64,000 nt of DNA from Melanopsichium pennsylvanicum (lineage: Eukaryota; Basidiomycota; Ustilaginomycetes; Ustilaginales): contig OAPG01000011.1 in assembly GCA_900208305.1 (NCBI GenBank), positions 372,001-436,000 on the forward strand. Reading direction: 5' to 3'. The translations under genes were made by a program, and so were the position numbers. This document shows, one piece after another, positions 1-9,181 of the stretch (position 1 is its first letter; each line of letters opens with the position of its first letter). The notes beneath the pieces are model-generated. The model saw only the letters and a program-made list of their open reading frames with translations. It did no database searches and had not been told where the DNA came from.

Positions 1-270
1 CTCATCAGTGCTAGGTTGTTTAGGGAGAGTTGTAGTTTCAAAAGTGGAAGTTATGTCAAAAATTTAGCAGTGGTGGATGAGGATTTGAGCAAAGTTTGTT
101 TGGTAGATAATAGTCCAGCGAGTTATAAGTTGAATAGGGCTAATGGTATTCCGATTGAGGGTTGGACGAGTGATCCTAATGATGAGGCTTTGTTGGATTT
201 GTTGCCCATTTTGGATTCGTTGAGATTTGCAAGTGACGTTAGGCACATTTTGGGGATCAGGGGTTGGTAG
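1..270 (+). CDS. NEM1: Nem1-type FCP1/NIF phosphatase, 3' end only
   Basis: This is the C-terminal 89 codons of a HAD-superfamily NIF/FCP1-like phosphatase; the 5' part lies outside the window. The frame is open from base 1 to TAG at 268-270. The stretch around VCLVDNSPASYKLNRANGIP, followed by the EGWTSDPNDEALLDLLP block and the ending LRFASDVRHILGIRG, is the typical tail of fungal Nem1 (Dullard/CTDNEP1 orthologues). In the known family, Nem1 pairs with Spo7 at the nuclear envelope/ER and dephosphorylates the lipin Pah1, steering phosphatidate to triacylglycerol. The DNSP motif belongs to the conserved catalytic core; the DxDx(T/V) nucleophile motif is not in the window. The gene borders a low-GC repeat-like island on its 3' side. 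The identification is firm; function comes from family knowledge. Confidence 0.85.
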   Translation, partial: LISARLFRESCSFKSGSYVKNLAVVDEDLSKVCLVDNSPASYKLNRANGIPIEGWTSDPNDEALLDLLPILDSLRFASDVRHILGIRGW

Positions 271-2273
271 AGAGGTAAGATGATGCTCGTTGGAATTGGA
301 GGAAAGGTTTTGAAAGATGGTACGGGGGAGCGACGAATAGGATTAGAGGGATGGTGTTGATTTGTATAGCTGAATGGCGGGGCCTTGTTGATCAAAGTCA
401 AGTCAAGTTGGTGATAAAAGGAAGTCAAATAAGGATCTTGACTTGTTCTCGCTCCCTTTAGGTGTAATTTACTGTACTTTTTGTCCAAGTGCTGAAAATC
501 TTCAAGATAGTGTCAGGGACCGGTCTGCCAAACCCTAGTACCGGTTTGAGATACAATAAAACTGGTTGTTATATCATAACTTAAAATGAGGTCAAAAGAA
601 ACACACAGTTGTATGCGGTTTTGTTTGAGATTTGATAGAACGGTACCAAGTTGGACTAGTCACTGTGAACACTCCATTTAGAGGTAATGCAGCTTGTTTG
701 GATAATGTACAACCCTCATGTTGCACAGGTGTTCTTGATGCAAGTGCTGGTTGCTGTGCAAGACTTCTCCTGAGAGCCCAGGAGGCTATTGTTGTTGATG
801 CTGATGGCTACAGCAGGGGTTTCATTGCCGCAGTTGAGGTTCTGCCTACAGTTGAGGTGCTGTAAGGCCAATAGAGGTGCTGACAACTGTTGGTGAAGTT
901 GAACTCCTTTGGATGAGGAGGACACAGGCACTGGGATGCTGCCATACCATATGATTGCAGCAATTGACAAGATATGTAGATACAGAGATGTTGAGAACAA
1001 CTTGTAAGGTAAAGAATAGGAGTATGAATAGTAGAGTGGATGAGCCCAGCTCCACCACAGCTGAAACAACTATGTCCTTATATCATGTGGTTGTCCTGTT
1101 CCTTATCTCCATACTAGTCCCTCCTATCACACTGTACACAGGCCTGGGCTCCATGCTTATCAGTACTGGCTTTCTGAGTCAGTAATTGACAGCAACTGGG
1201 CCTCATACATGCAATCTATTTGACTAGACCTTCCATACCAGCTGGAAGCCTAGCATACTGTACCAAGGCCCTTGGTAGTCCACATTCCTCATCTACAGCA
1301 TTTGGCGGATTCCCAACCAAGTCTGGCTAGAGCTCCTTATCTTATTGGAAGTCAAATTGAAACCCAATAAAACTAAGAGTTATCTGGCTTGGTCTTTTGT
1401 GCTCTGTAACAGGGAGGATCATACAGCTGATCTCTTGCTTCCCTCATTCCCAGAGGAGGAGGTGAGAGAGATTGTTAGCTCTCTCATCTCCAATCTGCAA
1501 AAGGCACAAGAGGCTTGGAGGGCCAGTCAAGCAAAACAGCGGCAGTACAAGCAAGAGGTTGCTGCAGCAACTGAGCAACTTTTGCAGCATGGTGTCTCAA
1601 GGTGTTGGACTACACTAGTGCCTGACCTGCAGGAGGAAATGTTTCAAGCTCTGTTCAGTGCAACTGGTTAGAAAGATGAGGATACAAGTGCCAAGTCAAG
1701 GAGGCTTGAGAAGAAGGTCAAGGACTTCAATGCAATGGCAAGACATTTGGATTGTTGAGGCAATTGACAAGCTATGACTCAGTTAATGTAATGTAGCTCC
1801 ATCATGCAACAAGCATTCCTAGTGAACCATTTGCAACAAATGTTTGATCTACTGTATTGCACAACGACCAGACAAGATGGAGAAAAAAGAATGGTATGCT
1901 TGGCAACAGAGTGTTGCCAGGCAGGTGTTTATGTTATATTGTTGGTCAGAACGGACTACAGCTGTTAGACCTTGCAAGTGTGCACGCTTTTCCACAAACT
2001 GCCATTTTTGCTACTGCGATTCTGGTCGGGTGCTTGAAAAAATCAAGAATCTCAGTCTGTTGGAATTTTGCGGGAATAACGAGAGGTCCACAAAATTTGA
2101 TACCCCCTTTTGGGTAACAACAAATTCTCATTTGGTCCGTTTGTGACGATCAACGAAATCACAACCATCATCATTATAATTCACGACAACAAACATGAGG
2201 AGCCTGATGAGAAAAAAAAATGGGGGGGAAAGAAGAGATTTGGAGTAGGGGTTGCAGTCCTCCCTTTTAGGGG
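271..2273. other. Low-GC intergenic island, probable transposon relic
   Basis: About 2 kb between NEM1 and SEC1 without a recognisable conserved gene. Composition is more AT-rich than the neighbouring genes and resembles the transposon relic region at 55.6-57.7 kb. It contains scattered short open frames; the longest useful one is listed separately (1288-1671). A purine-rich tract (A- and G-runs at about 2211-2232) lies just before the SEC1 stop codon. I see no LTR, terminal inverted repeat or RNA gene. Confidence 0.4.
1288..1671 (+). CDS. Unrecognised open frame in low-GC island
   Basis: An open frame ends with TAG at 1669-1671 and remains open upstream to about 1288 without an obvious ATG. 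The predicted product is acidic and Gln/Glu/Ala-rich, with a helical middle (EEEVREIVSSLISNLQKAQE and onward) that could form a coiled coil. I recognise no domain. It could be a relic of a transposon-encoded protein or chance coding in a degenerate element. There is no good start codon and no neighbour to support it, so it should be treated as doubtful. Confidence 0.2.
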   Translation, partial: LIYSIWRIPNQVWLELLILLEVKLKPNKTKSYLAWSFVLCNREDHTADLLLPSFPEEEVREIVSSLISNLQKAQEAWRASQAKQRQYKQEVAAATEQLLQHGVSRCWTTLVPDLQEEMFQALFSATG

Positions 2274-2739
2274 TTAAGACTTTTTGAAACCAAAGACGTT
2301 TTTGAGCCGTTTCTTGTTATTATCCTTTGAACGTACGCTCAAATCGCTCATTTGGCTTGGCGAGGGACTTGAGCTTCTGCCATTGCCATCCGAAGCAGCA
2401 ACAGCAGCGACGTGAGGAGGAATCGCGGGTCTTTGCGTTTGCTGTTGCTGTTGTTGCTGTTGTGGTTGAGGCTGTGTTGATTGAAATCGTCGATCGTATG
2501 CACTTTGATCAACTGGACTCCTAATGCCACCAGGAGCTGCAGCAGAAGCATATCCAGAACGATGTGCATCACCACCAACACCATCGCCACCACCGTTCAA
2601 GTGAGTTGAGTACGCTCCACCATGTTGAACAGAAGCATTTCGAATAGCTGACCGATCGTTTAGTGGTTTACTAAGCTTACTCGCCCCAGCAGGCAACTTG
2701 CTTTCCTTCCCATGATGTCCATACCCATACTCATGCTGT

Positions 2740-2816
<77 letters not shown>

Positions 2817-5012
2817 GTGATGTTGGTGTGATGACTGACGATCGGTATGATGACCAGTACGTTGAGCAGCCTCCCTCGAAGTAGCTTTACCGAAATGTTT
2901 CAACACCTCTACAAACGATTCGGGTGTAAAAGTATGCGAAGATCCAATGTACACATCTTTACCTAACCTCTCACTCAATTGATATGCACTGCGCATCTCG
3001 CTATACGTCATTCCACCCGCCACAAACACCAGCACTCGTTGACGATTCTCCAATCTCTCGACACTCACAGACGAGGATCCCCCGCGTGCTTTTTGATGCC
3101 ATGTTGGTTTGGCACTTCGCAAACTGCTAGGTCCCGTCCTACCTGCCCCTCCTCCTCCTCCTGCCGCTGCACTGGTGCTACTATTCGAAGTGTTGCCACT
3201 ACCACCACCACCAAAACCTACGCGAGCCAACGCAGAAGTTTGTACAGGAAGCGACAGTCCACCAGTAGCCATCTCTGGAGGTGCATCTCGAACATAAGGA
3301 TACTCGAACTGAGCCAATTTGCCCGCAAAATGATCTTCGACCATCAACTTGACCAGAGGCTGATACCTACTCAGTTCAAACTCATTCTCGACCACCGATT
3401 GCTGCTTTCTTTTCCCCTTTTTGAAAAACATATCTTGCCATCCACTGTTGCTAGGATCCTTGACCACCTGTGTGCCTAGATGGACCAGATTGTCCACGGC
3501 CTCCATCTCGTACCTTCCCAGCCGTGCATGTTGGAAGAGTCGCTTGCGATCCTCGTCGGGCACACCGTCACAATACATGATGTAAAGTGCAATGATGCGA
3601 ACTTTGTCCGTATTCGACACCGAACGATCATCAAGGAGGGGCACCATTTCTTCCACTAGAGTTTTTGGTTTCTGACCTTCGGGAGTGAGACGTGTAGCAC
3701 AATTCTGTTCGACCATGGCTTGCGATGGCAGTTTGGACTTTTCAAACCGATTCATGCAATCTTGGGCCATGGTGAGGTGCAGCGAAAGCTTTTCCTTCAT
3801 CTCCTGCATGTGGGGTAACGAAGCTAGCATATCTCGCATGTCGTTGAGCGAAGAGCTGGGATCGGCAAACGCTCCCTGTTCGCCGGCATGCTGTTTAAAG
3901 TCCTTTGTGAGCTTGTCGATGGCCTCTGCAATATGGAGGTGGCGAATGCCTGTCCAGACGTTATCCTCATCAGAGAGGACTGCATCCTTTTCCTCGCGTT
4001 CGCCGTCAGAAGTGCGAAAGGTGTAGTGATACCTGGTGCCGTCTTGGATGGGGAGGATGTCGTTGACCATGGCTTGGTATGAGAACTCGTGGAGAAAGGG
4101 GGCGATGGTGTCCACGGAGCGATCTGTGATAAAAAGAACACCGCGTGGACGAGATGATTCGAGCTTTGGCTCGTTCTCCTTGACATACTGGTCGATGGCT
4201 GCTTGTACGCGAAAGGCGAGCTTCTTTGCGAAGTGTTCCCCCACTGATGGGCCGTCTGGGCCTGAACCTGGTAGGGAAGAATCGTTGTTGCCGCGTAAGC
4301 GAGCCATGCGTGCAGAGCCTTGGTACATGTTGGCAGCAGCCGTTTGTGATTTGACTGCATCTTTTGGTGGTTGTAGGGGCCCAAGCGGTGGATGAGAGGG
4401 GTTGTAATATCGAATGAGGGGAAATTCGTTGAGCGTGACGCAAATATTGAGAATAGCCTGAGTGGAAAACTGCAACTCTTCGTCGATGGCTCGCATCGCC
4501 TCGATTGGTTCTGGACCGTACAGCCCGCCTACTGGTTGAAAGAGGTTCAAAAAGCTCTGCGGGGACTTGAGGGAGAACACTTGGGCTTCGACAGCCCAGA
4601 AGTTTGTATACAGCTCAATGAGCTGTCTCAATTTGGGCTCTGCTGGTGATGAGGTGAGTTTGTGTACGAGTGCGTCCGAGAGGCCATCAACGAAAAAGAT
4701 GTGAGCTGCAGCATAAGTAGGTTGGCGACCGGGTTCAGGAGCAAGATCACGAATGATGCGGTCTACGTTGTGGCTGGTGGGGGTTAAAAGGTAGCATGCT
4801 TCGAGGGTGGGCTGGGAAGCGCGGGAGAGTTCGATGTTGTCGACTTGAGCAACATTCTGCTGAAGGATGTCGTACATCTTGAGGACAGAATTGAGGAGAT
4901 CTTTTGTGAACGAATCTACGACGAGGACCTTCCATCTTGACGGAGGTTGTACCGAACGGATGGTATCTAAGTAGCGGTCTCTTAGAGTTGTGACTAGAGA
5001 TTTTGGGGGCAT
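2274..5012 (-). CDS. SEC1: Sec1/Munc18-family SNARE regulator
   Basis: A 912-residue intronless frame from ATG (complement of 5010-5012) to the stop at 2274. The N-terminus has the SM-family hallmark KVLVVDSFTKDLLNSVLKMY (about residues 29-48), followed by YLLTPTSHNVDRIIRDL and by RGVLFITDRSVDTIAPFLHE. The Sec1 fold seems to end near residue 690 (VLVFVAGGMTYSEMRSAYQL). SM proteins bind syntaxin-type SNAREs and promote vesicle fusion; Sec1 acts in exocytosis at the plasma membrane. After the fold comes a disordered tail with a run of 27 consecutive glutamines (DNA 2736-2816), a second shorter Q-run, and Gly/Ser/His-rich sequence. Yeast Sec1 is about 724 residues, so the extra length is mostly this tail. 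It is divergently arranged with PAT1 across about 1 kb. The choice of Sec1 over Vps45/Sly1 rests on overall resemblance and the tail. Confidence 0.9.
2736..2816 (-). repeat. CAA/CAG polyglutamine tract in SEC1
   Basis: 27 consecutive glutamine codons (81 bp), mostly alternating CAA and CAG on the coding strand. Mixed codons make it less slippage-prone than a pure CAG run, but it is still a likely length-polymorphic site. Confidence 0.95.
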
Positions 5013-6060
5013 GTTGGCAAATTTATGGCCGAGTCAACCTGAACTCGAGGCATTCGAGGATATGGCGTATTACGGACTGACACTCTGAAGGCTAGGTATG
5101 AGCAAGAGAGAGTTTGACAACACCGTGTGTTTATGCTGGTTGCATGTGCATGTGCCCAATCGGGTGATTCAGGGTAATGGTGAGTTGGATGCCAGCAAGC
5201 GCGGACAGGGAAGATTTGATGGTGTTATGTTGGACTGATGTCAAAGATGGAAAGGACAGATATAATGATACAAGTGGGTGACATGTAACATGTGACAGGA
5301 TGGTGCGAGGTGTGACGAGGTGTTGCTTGGATGCGTGACTCTTGGTGTTAGCGTGGGGTTGGCGAGCAAAGCGATTACGCTGTGCTGTGTGCTCTTACAA
5401 TAGTACGTAAGTTACTCTGCTGTGTGTTGGCTGCACGCACATGCAACCCAATCACCAACACCTCGCACTCACACAAACACATACACACTCTGACCCAATT
5501 TGGATAAACCTACATCTGTCTGTCACTGACAGGCGATGCTCCCTCCTCAAAGGTCGAACTATGACTGTGACTGTGACTGTGACTGTGACTATGACTGTGA
5601 CTGTGACTGTGACTGTAAAGAATAACTTACTGCATTGTAAGCTGGCCCCCTGCGACACACTCTCTGCCGTTCTGCTGTGCTTCGCACCTGCAATCAGGTC
5701 GAACCTCCACTCGCTACAGTACCATTTTGGTGTCGACTTTGGCACTTTGTTAGACTTTCATGGCAACCGGCCCTGAGCGCTCCAAATTGTTTTCAAGGAT
5801 CTGGAGCAGTCACAGCCAGAAACTCAGTCGATCACAATTCTCATACTGATCCATTCACATCACGTGACCTAAATCGCATTCGACCGTAATTATCTGAGCG
5901 CGGCCTCATTCATTCAACCATGCTGACCTCCCTCCGTTTCGCCTTCCCAATTAATAAACCTTCTCCATCCTCATCACCATCTGCAGTCCAAGAATCCAAC
6001 TCAGTTCAATCACGCTCATTCTCGCAGAGAGCTTGTGCTTCTGCTTCTGCAACGCACTCG
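5013..6060. other. SEC1-PAT1 divergent intergenic region
   Basis: Shared upstream region of the two divergent genes. It includes a TGTGAC-type hexanucleotide repeat at 5561-5616. An in-frame upstream ATG for PAT1 lies at 5920. Open frames here on both strands mirror the repeat and are not supported as genes. Confidence 0.6.
5561..5616. repeat. (TGTGAC)n microsatellite
   Basis: About nine copies of the hexamer TGTGAC, two of them varied to TATGAC, in the SEC1-PAT1 promoter region. Confidence 0.9.
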
Positions 6061-8862
6061 ATGTCGTTCTTCGGCTTTGACACTTCGCTCCCCGGCGCCA
6101 ACGTCGGCGGCGGCGCTCCCAGGTCCAACTATTCACGCAACGCATTCGATCCCACTTTCGACAATGAAGAATCGCTCGACCAAAAGATCAAAGCTCTAGC
6201 TGCAGGCGCCCAGGAAGACGTAGAGATCTACACTTGGGGTCAGGAAGGCTACGATGGTTTGGGTGACAAGTTGGACGAGTCCGGCGATGATCTTAACCAA
6301 GACACTTTCGGTGATCTCGGTGGCGACGTGGGCAACGATTTCGACTTTGGTCATCCCGCCTCTTCTCTTAATCAGCAACAGCCCACCTATGCACAGAATC
6401 ATCAACCACAGCAGCAAAAGACCAAGTTTGACTCTTGCAACAAGTTCGCAGCTAGTCTCGACGATTTCTTGGTCGATCCTGTCCCCCGCTTCGGTGCCGT
6501 TCGCGCCGCGCAGCAACCCCAACAGCAGCCACAGCAGCAACAGCAACAACAACAGCACCCTCGATTGCAGCCAAAGACCCTTGAAGAGGTCGAAGCAGAG
6601 ATGCTCGCCATGCGTGGCAAGCAGCAACAGCAGGTGCAGCAGCAGCCTCTACCCTCTGCTTCTGTCCAGGCTCCCATCGATAGGAAAGCGATGACTCTTG
6701 AAGAGGTTGAAGCCGAGCTTCGTGCACGCCGCGCAGCTGGTGGTCCTGCCATGCCCCAGGATCACCACCACCACCACCAGCCACCTATGCCCATGCCCCC
6801 TCCTGCCATGGCCGCTCTTGTGCAATCCCAGCATCACCGTACCGACTCCCACGACACTCCAGGCCCTCAACTCCAGCCTTTGCCTCCAATGGGCCCCATT
6901 CCTCCGCCCTTGCCCCCCAATGCCGACCCCGCAGCCATCGCTGCCGCCCAACAAGCGGCTCAAGCGGCCCATTTCGCCCGCATGCGCGCTCTTCTGGAAG
7001 CCATGCCTCCTCTCGTCCAGCAATCCATCCTCTCCCTACCGCCTCCAATGCAATTCGACTCGCTCGAATCTGTTGCTCAGACCTTTCCCAACCTCCTCGA
7101 TCCCTCGTCTCGCAAACGTGCCCCCACCGCCGAACAGGACGCTGTGCGATTCATGATGGAAAAGGCACAGGCTCAGATCGCTGAAATCGAAAGAGTCGAA
7201 GCCAAACGCAAGAGGAGGGTGGACAAGATCAACTCCATGGCCAAGTACAACGGTCTGATGAGCGGAAGTGACAAGGATTTCATCACGAGGATCCAAATCT
7301 CGCAGCTCATCACGGCGGATCCTTATGCGGATGACTTTTATGCGCACATCTACTTTGCGCTTCGTGGAGGGCCGAGGAGGCCAGGTGTGCCCGTCCCACC
7401 TCCTCCTCAGCCAGCTACCACGGGTAATGCCAACCAGAAAGGCGGGAAGGGCACCAAACAAAAGCTCAATAAGCAGCAGAACGCGATGTTGAGGATGCAG
7501 CAGCAGGTTGAACGCATTGTACAATCGCGCAAGGAACGCATGGAAAAGTCTGCCTCGGGTGTTGCTCTCGAAGGTGCGCTCGGTCGAGTCAGTCTCAGTT
7601 CCACAAAAAATCCGCGTCAGATGCTCCAGATCTCGGCCGATGCAGCAAAGGCTAACAAGGAGAAACCCAGCTCTGGTGCCACCACCCCGGATGCGGGTCA
7701 CGCTCGTGATGCAGTTCGCCAAGCGCTGGAAGGAGCATCCCTCGGTGGCAATTCGAATAACCTTCGTCAAGACCCACTCACTAAGTATCAAGTGTTGCGC
7801 ATTCTCGAAAAGCTGTACGACCTGGTTCTTCAGCTTGAACAGCTGCGTCGTAACGCACCTGCCTCAACTGCTGAAAATGTGGATAACAACGATGAAGCTG
7901 CGGTGGCTGCAAAGGAGGCGTACGACGCACACCAGGCCGAAGTGGCAACGGTGACCAATACGCTTTGGACCGAACTTCGCGTCTTGGAACCGTTGGAGAT
8001 TTCGGACCCTCATCCGTTTGTGTCTCTGCTTTCGTCGGCCAAAGGCAAAAGACTGTTGCCGCGTGCACTTCGACATTTATCGAGCGAGCAGACGTTGACT
8101 GCGTTGACCATGGTGGTTGCATCTTTCGAATCATTGGATGTGGTTCGGAATGGAGGCTTGTTGGATGATTTGAGCGATGACGCGACCAAGATTGAGGCGA
8201 GGAGGGATGCTGAGAGGCAGAGTGAAACTTTTGCTACTACGATTGTTCCTTCTATGATGGGTATGGCGTCGAGTGCACCGATGAGGATTGTTAGTGGTAT
8301 GTTGGCCTTGTTTGTCGAGAGGAATGATCCGGTCAGGGTGACTCAGACTCGTCCTGGTGTTGCATTTTTGACCATCTTCTTGTCTAGGGCAGAGACGCTA
8401 AGGCAACAGGGGGATGTACCAGAGGACGAGTTGGAGCAGTTTAAACAAATCTTTGCGCTTCTCTTCAGTAGGCTCACCGCAAATGGAAAATTGGCAACAC
8501 TTTTCCCAAGTACGAGAACCAAAATGTCACTTCCCTTTGGTGTCTCTTACTACATGGGTTCGGGTCTAGGTCAGCAATTGTCCGCACAGACTGTAGGAGG
8601 TAAGTACAGGAATGTGGATCTCGAAGATGAACCAAGCTGGAACCTCATGGCCGCCTTGGCGATTGGTGCGACCATGGAACAACAACAAATCTTAGTCCAT
8701 GAATTGAGGGAAAAAATCCTCGAGAACGTCATAAGCGCAAAAGAATGGCAGAAACGTAACCCAGCTGCAGTCCAGGACGAGTTTAACCCAGACATTCGCA
8801 TCAGAAACGTCAACCTTCTCCTCCACGCGCTCAACCTCGACGCTGCCCAGATCAGCGTATAA
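6061..8862 (+). CDS. PAT1: Pat1 mRNA-decay / decapping activator
   Basis: A 933-residue protein beginning MSFFGFDTSLP, the characteristic N-terminus of fungal Pat1. Family members bridge deadenylated mRNA, the Lsm1-7 ring, Dhh1 and the decapping enzyme in cytoplasmic P-bodies. The order seen is an acidic N-terminal segment (DDLNQDTFGDLGGD), a long Gln/Pro-rich unstructured region with His/Gln runs, repeated LEEVEAE segments, then a conserved core with AKYNGLMSGSDKDFITRIQI and a helical C-terminal domain (about residues 600-930) resembling Pat-C. An in-frame ATG at 5920 would add 47 Ser-rich residues. I prefer 6061 because the family starts MSFFG. No intron is seen. The SEC1 gene lies divergently upstream and the coilin-like gene converges downstream. 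Confidence 0.9.
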   Translation: MSFFGFDTSLPGANVGGGAPRSNYSRNAFDPTFDNEESLDQKIKALAAGAQEDVEIYTWGQEGYDGLGDKLDESGDDLNQDTFGDLGGDVGNDFDFGHPASSLNQQQPTYAQNHQPQQQKTKFDSCNKFAASLDDFLVDPVPRFGAVRAAQQPQQQPQQQQQQQQHPRLQPKTLEEVEAEMLAMRGKQQQQVQQQPLPSASVQAPIDRKAMTLEEVEAELRARRAAGGPAMPQDHHHHHQPPMPMPPPAMAALVQSQHHRTDSHDTPGPQLQPLPPMGPIPPPLPPNADPAAIAAAQQAAQAAHFARMRALLEAMPPLVQQSILSLPPPMQFDSLESVAQTFPNLLDPSSRKRAPTAEQDAVRFMMEKAQAQIAEIERVEAKRKRRVDKINSMAKYNGLMSGSDKDFITRIQISQLITADPYADDFYAHIYFALRGGPRRPGVPVPPPPQPATTGNANQKGGKGTKQKLNKQQNAMLRMQQQVERIVQSRKERMEKSASGVALEGALGRVSLSSTKNPRQMLQISADAAKANKEKPSSGATTPDAGHARDAVRQALEGASLGGNSNNLRQDPLTKYQVLRILEKLYDLVLQLEQLRRNAPASTAENVDNNDEAAVAAKEAYDAHQAEVATVTNTLWTELRVLEPLEISDPHPFVSLLSSAKGKRLLPRALRHLSSEQTLTALTMVVASFESLDVVRNGGLLDDLSDDATKIEARRDAERQSETFATTIVPSMMGMASSAPMRIVSGMLALFVERNDPVRVTQTRPGVAFLTIFLSRAETLRQQGDVPEDELEQFKQIFALLFSRLTANGKLATLFPSTRTKMSLPFGVSYYMGSGLGQQLSAQTVGGKYRNVDLEDEPSWNLMAALAIGATMEQQQILVHELREKILENVISAKEWQKRNPAAVQDEFNPDIRIRNVNLLLHALNLDAAQISV

Positions 8863-9181
8863 GTCTATCTTCAGAGAGCCGACAGAACAAAGCGCAATTG
8901 CCGTGTATCGTTTGATCGTCTCATGCCGGAAAGAAAAATTTATCTGTTTCTCCTAGCCCACCGCACCGCTGCTGCTTGGTAATTCTCATCATGAACATGC
9001 CTTGATCTTTTGATGCGAATTGAAGAAATTGTTGTTTGCAATCATCACCCTTGCTTGGGGATCTTTTTTTCTTTTTTTTTTCTTTTTTTTTGGTTGTTGT
9101 GAAATGAGATTGCTGCGTGAATCAAAACAAGACACTTCGACCTTATCCGAGAGTCAAAGCACACACGGTACTAGGCCAACA
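8863..9181. other. PAT1 / coilin-like convergent spacer
   Basis: Short 3'-3' spacer. It carries a T-rich tract (about 9066-9091) that could serve 3' end formation. Nothing else is recognised. Confidence 0.5.

Noticed and set aside
5441..5776. Opposing frames over the TGTGAC repeat
   Set aside because: Translations are Thr/Val repeats created by the microsatellite on both strands.
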